Assembly (NCBI GenBank): GCA_028583405.1
Contig: CM053252.1
Coordinates: 30,571,562-30,635,561, forward strand
Direction: 5' to 3'
Length of the DNA stretch: 64,000 nucleotides
DNA from: Pogonophryne albipinna
Lineage: Eukaryota; Chordata; Actinopteri; Perciformes; Artedidraconidae
Numbering within the stretch: position 1 is the stretch's first letter; the number at the start of each line of letters is the position of its first letter. This document shows, piece after piece, positions 57,039 to 64,000 of this stretch. The translations under genes and the position numbers were made by a program. The notes below the pieces were generated by a model, which made no database searches, was not told the DNA's origin, and was given only the letters and a program-made list of their open reading frames with translations.

Positions 57039-60000
57039 CTGCAGCCACAGCAAAGACACACAAGTATTAGTTCATCAGCAACAATCAGATCAATACTTAC
57101 ACTACAGCAACATTTATCCTTGCTTCACTAAGCATTAAACGGGCTTCAAAGACAGAATGACTCAGGAGTGTGCATCACTGACTTTAACACTTCCAGCTTT
57201 TTGGCCTTTATTATGAAAACCGGAAATATATACTACGCTTACTGTGGAACACATTACCAAACACTGACACCACTTTAATCCATTATCTACTTTACATTAC
57301 TATAACTCACTCAAAGCGCTCTAAAGTTCTTTATGTGTTGTTTTTCACTGTCTCTCAGGAGGACATTAGCTTCAATATAAACTTCCATTATTTCTAGAAT
57401 CTTTCTGATTCTGATTCTGATAGTGAACATCATGAGCTCTTTAACTGCTAACACTGTCAATAGTTGATGTTATTTCTGCGTGGTACATAAAGTGGTGAGT
57501 GCAAATTGATCTGAAATGTCTTCCTAACATTAGCCTACAGAGATCATGGAGTTTTTGACACATTTCAAACCCAGTGAGTAGATTTGGAGCATGTAACCAG
57601 AAATCAGTGCTCACGCTCCTCTGCAGGCTTCCTGTTATAAATATATAGTTTGTTTGTGCAAGCTAATGTTGCTCCCAGCCCCTGACAGATGTTGCCGGGC
57701 CAACTACAAAATCCTCTCCTTCCATGTAGTAATTGAGCCTGAGTGTTACAGTTCAATTCAATCATAATTTCATGATTAGGCAAACGAAAAAGCAATGAAA
57801 GCTATAATCTAGTAAACCAGATCAGTATAACTAGTGCACTTCAGGATGAGTTTACAATAGCAATGCTACAGTGTATGCATCATGACAGCAAACACTTCCA
57901 TGGAATAGCACCATTAAATATGTAACGCACCATCAAAATCGCAAAATGAACTAGTGCATTATTCCAATCACAGTGCAATATTTAGTAAAGGCAAAATATG
58001 TGAAAATATAATTTTGCATGAAGTATTGTTGTGCTGAAGAGAAGTACCGGTCTACAAACAGTATTCAACAGACCTAATATAACAGTTCATTATTTTGAAC
58101 TGACTCTTGTGGATCAGAAACCATGGTTCTAAAAAATGTACTTAACATTTTAAATATTATTTGAGTCATAATTGGTTTAATATTTACCACTGCTATTCCT
58201 TCGTTTACTTCTGTAACAGAGTGACATCATTACGTAACACTTGCGCTTCTATTGGCTTGCTCTTCAACTCATTGTACGGTTGAGGGGTGGGACATCTCTA
58301 AGCGGTTGACCAATCACAACACAGCCGGCCAGCTAACCAATCAGAGCAGACTGGGCTCTGGTTTGAGACAGAGGGTGAAAAGAGGTGCTGCAGCACAGGC
58401 AGTATGAGAAAAATAAAGAGCTTTTTTAACATGAAAGCATGGAGACATGTCACAGTAGAGGCACTACATATTAACATGATAGGATATAGGATATGCATAA
58501 TAGGGCCCCTTGCTGCCTATATACAGGCATTGACAGCGCATGGCTGGTTATACATGCATCCTTTACCATAAGCCCACATCACGCAACTCAAAGAGCATGA
58601 CATACAATCCAGTAGAGACAGATCTGTAGTGACATAATTAGTACTAGCTAGCATGTTTGCTGATAAACTATTAATGCTTGAGTCAATGCTCAACCAAGGC
58701 ACGGCAAAAACATTTTTTTAACCTATTGGGACCTCCAACTCTAACCCTATTCTAAAATCAAGGAGATAAATATAAAAATGTAAAATAATCTCTCCTGACT
58801 ATTATGACATGTCAAATAGCAAATCCCCCCTCTCTGTCTCTCGGTGTAGTGTGTGTCTCCCCCGGCTATAATGGGACAGTCCGGCAGTCGGAGGTGAGCA
58901 GGCAGAGAGCACAGTGTGTTCCTGTCGCAGCTGAGGCTCTTGTTCACATGCTCAGCAGCCAGAGTCTGAATAAATAAAAGTATCTGGTGTTGCTGATCCG
59001 TGTTGAGTTCAGTGAGGGAGGCTCCTATTTCTTTAACCTGTCTCTCTCCTCTCTTCTCTCTATAACTCCCTCTCCCTTCCTCCTCGGCACCCTGCCTTCT
59101 CTTCCGAATGCACCTACTTCCCTCAATGTAATTTCCCCTCCTTTTGGGTCTCGATCGCTTTCTCCCTCTGCATCTCTCTCTCTGTGACCACGGCTTAATC
59201 AATAATTCAGCATATGGATCTGGAGAAGGCAGACAGGCAGCGTGTTGGAGACAGGCCAACACACACCGCTGGCCAAACACACACAGGCCAGGCAGGCGGC
59301 TGTTCACTTATTGCTAGCCAGGCTAATAGCACAGAGGCCCTGCTCTAAGTCAGCTAGTTAAAGAAAGGCTTGGTAGATGCACTTGGTTGGTTTTGTAATT
59401 TTGCAGCAGCAGAGGGTATTTTGTATGGTATGTTCAGAGGGTATTTTTGGCTGTGCAATGCCAAAGGAAACAGTATAATATCAACACTCTGGCATGAGAA
59501 AGGTTTTCGGATTAGCCATTATCAATTTTTTTATTTGTTGGTGATGAAAAATCGGACAAAAAGATGTAAGAGCCATGCATATCAGAGGTGGTGATTTACG
59601 TTGTCCAATTGTTTATATTTTAGTATTTGTTTATAATATTGCTATTTTGTGATCAATTATGGGTTGGATTGGTTGATGGGCTGCACTGAATCACCTGTTC
59701 ACCTGACCAATTAGCTTTCACTGTGTATAATGCATTATCCACACACTTATAAAGCACTACTTATAACACCTGCTTTTCACAGTGTATCATCTGAATTATA
59801 AGTACTCTTAAGTATTCACAATGCTTTATATCAATCATTATGACAAATAATAAAGCATTGTATAATGACTTAGAAGGTTAAAGGTTAGAATTGCTGCTAA
59901 GTCAGTTTTCTGCAAGGATCATAGTGTATAAAGTTAGCAATGCATTGTAAAAACGGTCATAATGCATTATAATGTGATTTGGAGTTACTCAACTGGATGC

Positions 60001-62898
60001 TTTTAATGAGTAATAATATACATTCACATACACTATGACCAGGTTATATAATAAGGTAGTTTAATATTTCAGCTTAATAATAACTACAGTATAAAGAACT
60101 TTATCATGTTTTATGATTATATTTAAAGTGGATAACTTTATTTACAGCGCCTTTAGATTAAATATTATATATTATAGTGGTTATTTTGAATTATAATATG
60201 TTACCACAAAATTATCTCAAATGGAGGTCTGTGTTTTCATTGGGGATCAGCGATATTTTGGAACTGGCAAACCCTGGAAAGCGTCTCTGAACCCGAGGCA
60301 CCACCACCTTGGCCTTGGTTCAACCTCCGACCTTAGGCCAGCTGCTTCCCGCTACACCTCTCTGTAGCCCCACAGCTGAGGCGCAGCCAGCGACCCGGGG
60401 CAGCGCAGAGAAACAAGCTCGGACTAGCCTGGTGGGCGAGCTGAGTGAAGTGCAAACAGCAAATCACGCCCGTGGGAGTAACACCACCACAGTAGTAACC
60501 AGTAGTTACCATAGCTACTGTGGCAACATGCTGCATTTGTTTTCTTGCTACCGACGCACAAAGGACTTCGAAGTAGCAGCCGGCCAATATACACTACTAT
60601 CAGAGCTACAGACTGGTGGCTGCACATTATGCTCTGTAGTCCTTTTCTTTCTTTAGAAAACCCTCCAAGTCATGAGAAAAATGTACCTATGTGCTGCTAG
60701 AGAGTTATAGAACAGGATAAGATAGAAACACAAATGAGAAGTCAAGGGAAATAGAATGTGAAAGTGTGAAAATACGACATTCTACTTATCTACTACTTTG
60801 AAATAGAAAACGGAGTTGAAAATGGTATCAGGCAAGTGAAAATGTCTACTTGGAACCCAAGTGTTGATAAACCAAAAGAAGAAATTGGGAATATTAATTT
60901 CGAACAGCAGTGTCAACGATTTTCCGCATTAATTCAATCATTCAGCTTTATTGCTATGTACCTTGAATTAATTTTAACTATTGCCCTAATTTGATTACTC
61001 TGTACAGTATGTGTGTGCATGTACATTATGTAAACATAGTTAGTGTAGCTAGAAATATATATACGTTTTTAAGTTTTAAATTAAATAACAAACACATTTA
61101 GGAGTATACAACAATAAGCTTTACTATACGTTAAATTAAAGTTGACCATTTATTTATTGAATTACCAAAACACATGGTTAATTGTAATTTCGGTCGATAT
61201 ACAAATGACAACTATCAGGGTAGGATTTTGGACATATTGCCCATTCTCATACGTGAAATTATAACATTTTACTACTATGAAAGCGCTGGTTGGTTTGCCA
61301 AGCTTCTACTAATTCTGAATAAAGAAAGCTGTCACCAGAAGTGGCTGCTTAGCGCGGTGGGAGAGAGGAGTTCAGCAGCTGACTGCTGGCAATCTTTGGC
61401 AAAGGGCTGGAGAGATGAGGTTTCACTTACTGGGCAGGTTTCAGAGAGCCAAGCTAAACACTTTTTAGGAACTAAACTTTCACTACCTGGAACTGAATTC
61501 AAGAGACATCTAAATACAAAGACAACAAATCTAAAAACAACAGAACACTAGCAACTACTGGTTAACAAAAAAAGGGGAGGGAAATCAACAGTGATCAGGT
61601 GAGCTTTGACACTGGGAATATGCAGAGTAAATTGTTACTTTAAAGCTGATTACTAAATATTTGTATTAAAATAATTGAATAAAGTGGTGAAGGAATAAGT
61701 CCTTAAACCCGGGAAAACAATTGCTTACCCTCGTCTTGAAGGCAAAAGTATTTTTTACGTGGTTGTGTTTAGAAGCCTGAAATAACGTCTGTGGTTAACA
61801 CAATCCTGATAGATTTTTTCCCTTTTTAGCACAGCGATTTGGTTGTATGGTTCTCAAAGCTCTCATCAACCTATTGAACTTGAACTTACATTCACCAGGT
61901 AACCAGCATGTGGCAAAAACCATATGACTTGATTTGTATGATCTAAAACTACAGATAAGTAATTTAGAGAGAGACATATTAAGTTTAGAGATTTAGCATA
62001 TCATAAAATACGTTGAGCATAATATGAACCCTGAATAGTTCATCTCAACTATCTTCAATGAAAAAATACTTGATGAGATAAAACTGATGAGGGCCACAGA
62101 AAAACTGCTTTTCTCTTGTTGGTTTTGATTGGTTCTACTATCTCGCTGAATTGCGCTTCTGTTGAAAATCCATCATTCTAATGAGTCAGTGCATATTATC
62201 CTCCCAGGTCTCCTCCAAGCCTATTAAAGAGCAGAGCCTATCTCAGAGCAGTAGGGGAGTGTGTGTGTGATGACGCAGGACGCCGTCTCTGCCGTACCCC
62301 GAGGTGACACTTCATGAATGTAACATCACCATGGATCCTCTGGTGATTTGGACCGATAGTATGTGTGACTGTGTGGGTGTGTGGAGTGATGTACTATAGT
62401 AAACACAATTAAAGTAAGTTAGGTTATAGTAAGTTCAATCAATTCGATTTTGTATCCATATTTTTACGTCACAAATGTACACAGTACATCACACACTATT
62501 ATATAGTGTCCAGGGATCAGTGTACAACGACTCCTTGGCAATACAGAGGAGGCTAACCACCACCTCTCTATGTATCAAGCTGAACTCGTAAATGATGTGG
62601 CCATTTAGAGTAGAATACACAATAAAGAAGGGTATGCTTTAAGCTGCATTAACATGATACAGTATGTGATAAAAGTGCTCTCTTGTGTTACTATGCAGAC
62701 AGTGGTGCAGCCCGACTCGGCGTTAGCATTACAATAGCCGCCGCGCACCGCTCAAAATTGATGCGGAAAAATGTGTTCACGGTTCAAAGTATTTTAACTT
62801 TGTTTACCAATGACCTTTCAACAGGCAGCCAATCAGATGACAGCTGTAAGTAACGCCACAAGCTAGCAGCGGATGTATCCACAGAAACTAAACTAACT
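57039..62898. other. DNA upstream of usp2 long first coding exon; no gene recognised
   Basis: Probably a usp2 5' intron followed by intergenic DNA. A non-coding first exon must exist upstream of 57040 but I could not place it. Candidates are the CpG-richer stretch near 60240-60480. An open minus-strand frame at 58747-59307 (186 codons) has no recognisable domain. A repeat copy lies at 58217-58510. Confidence 0.4.
58217..58510. repeat. Short 'ccctattatgc' family element, copy 4 (inverted)
   Basis: In reverse orientation it carries the shared segments ('tctggtttgagacagagggt', 'ccagctaaccaat', 'gtgacatcattacgtaac') and ends 'gcataatagggccccttg' at its right side. The left end is approximate. 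Confidence 0.65.
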
Positions 62899-63724
62899 CA
62901 GGGTTGCCAACTTTGGGTACCTGGCTGGAGTGAGATTTTGATATCATGGGTTTAATTACACATATGCGCACTAAATGACTGCTATTGTGTCAGCAGCGGG
63001 ACCTTAGCATATATATAGGACATATATACAATATATACAAATACACAATATTGGACACAGACTATAAAGGGCACAAAGTTTCATTCACTAATGAAAGTCA
63101 AACACATGTTTGTTTCCACTGTTTTATTGTGTGCCTGTCGCGATAAGCAATTCATTGACTTATCGTACGATAAATAAAAATGAACTCCATAAATTTCCAT
63201 TTACATGAGGATGTGACTAGCAGTTTGAAAGGATGTACTTGAATATATATTATCATTATGTCAGTGGTCTAAAATGGTCATGCAACGGTGCCGACAATAT
63301 TATCGTTTATCGCAATAATTTCTGGGAATATGTATCCAACAAAATTAATTATCGTGAGAGGCCTATACATGAAACACACACACAAACAAATCTACAGACT
63401 TACTCCAAACTGCCAAATATATTAATTAACACACTCTCACTCTCATATACTCTTTGACTCTATTTTTGCCTTGTACGGGTCGGGGATTGACCAACCGGCT
63501 CCCACTGCTCTGCTATCTGTTAACGTTGTTAAGAGTGGTGGGGGCGGGGAGGGAGCAGATCGACAGCTTGAGCAGCTGTCAACTCAACATTGTAAATAAC
63601 CAACCAAAAACGATCGCCGGTTCATCTTGTTTTTGGCATGAGAATAGTTTGGGCAGCGTGAGAGCGTGAGATTGAGAGTGAAAGCGTGTGTCACACGCCA
63701 GATGCGTGAGAGTTGGCAACCCTG
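62899..63724. mobile_element. Non-autonomous hAT element 5 (826 bp) with 8-bp target duplication
   Basis: The left end CAGGGTTGCCAACTTTGG at 62899 pairs with the right end AGAGTTGGCAACCCTG at 63724. The flanking 8-mer AACTAACT is exact (62891-62898, 63725-63732). No transposase frame. A smaller element is nested at 63133-63363. Confidence 0.9.
63133..63363. repeat. Small inverted-repeat element nested in hAT element 5
   Basis: 'cctgtcgcgataagc' at the left mirrors 'aattatcgtgagaggcc' at the right, and inner TTATCG/CGATAA blocks recur. This resembles a dispersed teleost repeat with ATCG-rich ends. The exact borders are uncertain. Confidence 0.5.
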
Positions 63725-64000
63725 AACTAACTAGCAGTTTTATTAACACAAGACTCAACCTAACGGTGAGCAAATTGTGTATAGTGTAAATGAAGCCCAG
63801 ATTGACAAGTCACTACCATTGCGACTTATCAATATAAATAGAGACATCTCAATCATAGACAAACAAAAATACGGAAGTAATCCTGTGATGTCCCAAATAG
63901 GTTTGTGAAGTGCCATTAAGTCGATGGATCCAGCTAATAATAAGTCACTTTAGGCCCTACTATTAACAAAACGGGTAAGTTATGTAAAAAGTTGGCTTCA

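Noticed and set aside
60309..60656. 115-codon plus-strand frame in a CpG-richer stretch
   Set aside because: No domain, no splice context and composition typical of chance; possibly part of a 5' non-coding exon region instead.
61174..61551. 125-codon plus-strand frame
   Set aside because: No similarity recognised and no promoter or polyA context; kept as unsupported.

Overview
The window looks like nuclear DNA of a ray-finned fish, most likely a percomorph-type teleost. The evidence is compact multi-exon vertebrate genes with GT-AG introns, L2/CR1-type LINEs with teleost-style 3' tails, many non-autonomous hAT elements with 8-bp target duplications, TTAA-flanked elements and ~200-bp (AC)n tracts. 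I see no prokaryotic gene structure, CRISPR array, rRNA or tRNA. The species cannot be named from the sequence.

Layout. The last exon of a plus-strand gene (gemin4-like, 493-714, polyA signal 790) converges on a complete five-exon minus-strand tlcd3a (3301-5425), a TLC-domain membrane protein. From 5.9 to 12.4 kb lie two back-to-back hAT insertions. The first carries a long inverted-repeat element nested inside it. The second carries a 5'-truncated LINE and a 37-bp minisatellite. From 13.3 to 21.4 kb a minus-strand GIMAP/AIG1-type gene encodes two tandem GTPase domains in five exons (445 codons). Its third intron holds a ~4.7-kb antisense LINE with an esterase-type ORF1 and an endonuclease/reverse-transcriptase ORF2, both broken. 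From 24 to 57 kb is usp2 on the minus strand. Eleven shared exons encode the ubiquitin-protease core (345 residues), and two alternative first coding exons are visible. One, at 47.0 kb, matches the short USP2-45 type of N-terminus; the other, at 56.1-57.0 kb, gives the long USP2-69 type. The two isoforms are 397 and 642 residues. The rest, including the 14-kb and 9-kb usp2 introns and the stretch upstream of usp2, is intron or intergenic DNA rich in transposon relics.

How it fits together. The host genes are unrelated in pathway: SNRNP assembly (gemin4), sphingolipid-type membrane protein (tlcd3a), immune-associated GTPase (gimap-like) and deubiquitinase (usp2). The convergent gemin4/tlcd3a pair is, from memory, also the mammalian arrangement. 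The most interesting signals are a ~204-bp (GT)n tract placed 31 nt upstream of an in-frame 81-nt usp2 exon, the dual usp2 promoters, the gimap stop codon lying 8 bp from a transposon end, and a nested series of hAT insertions with intact target duplications. I did not find a convincing new biological system; most unexplained DNA is transposon-derived.
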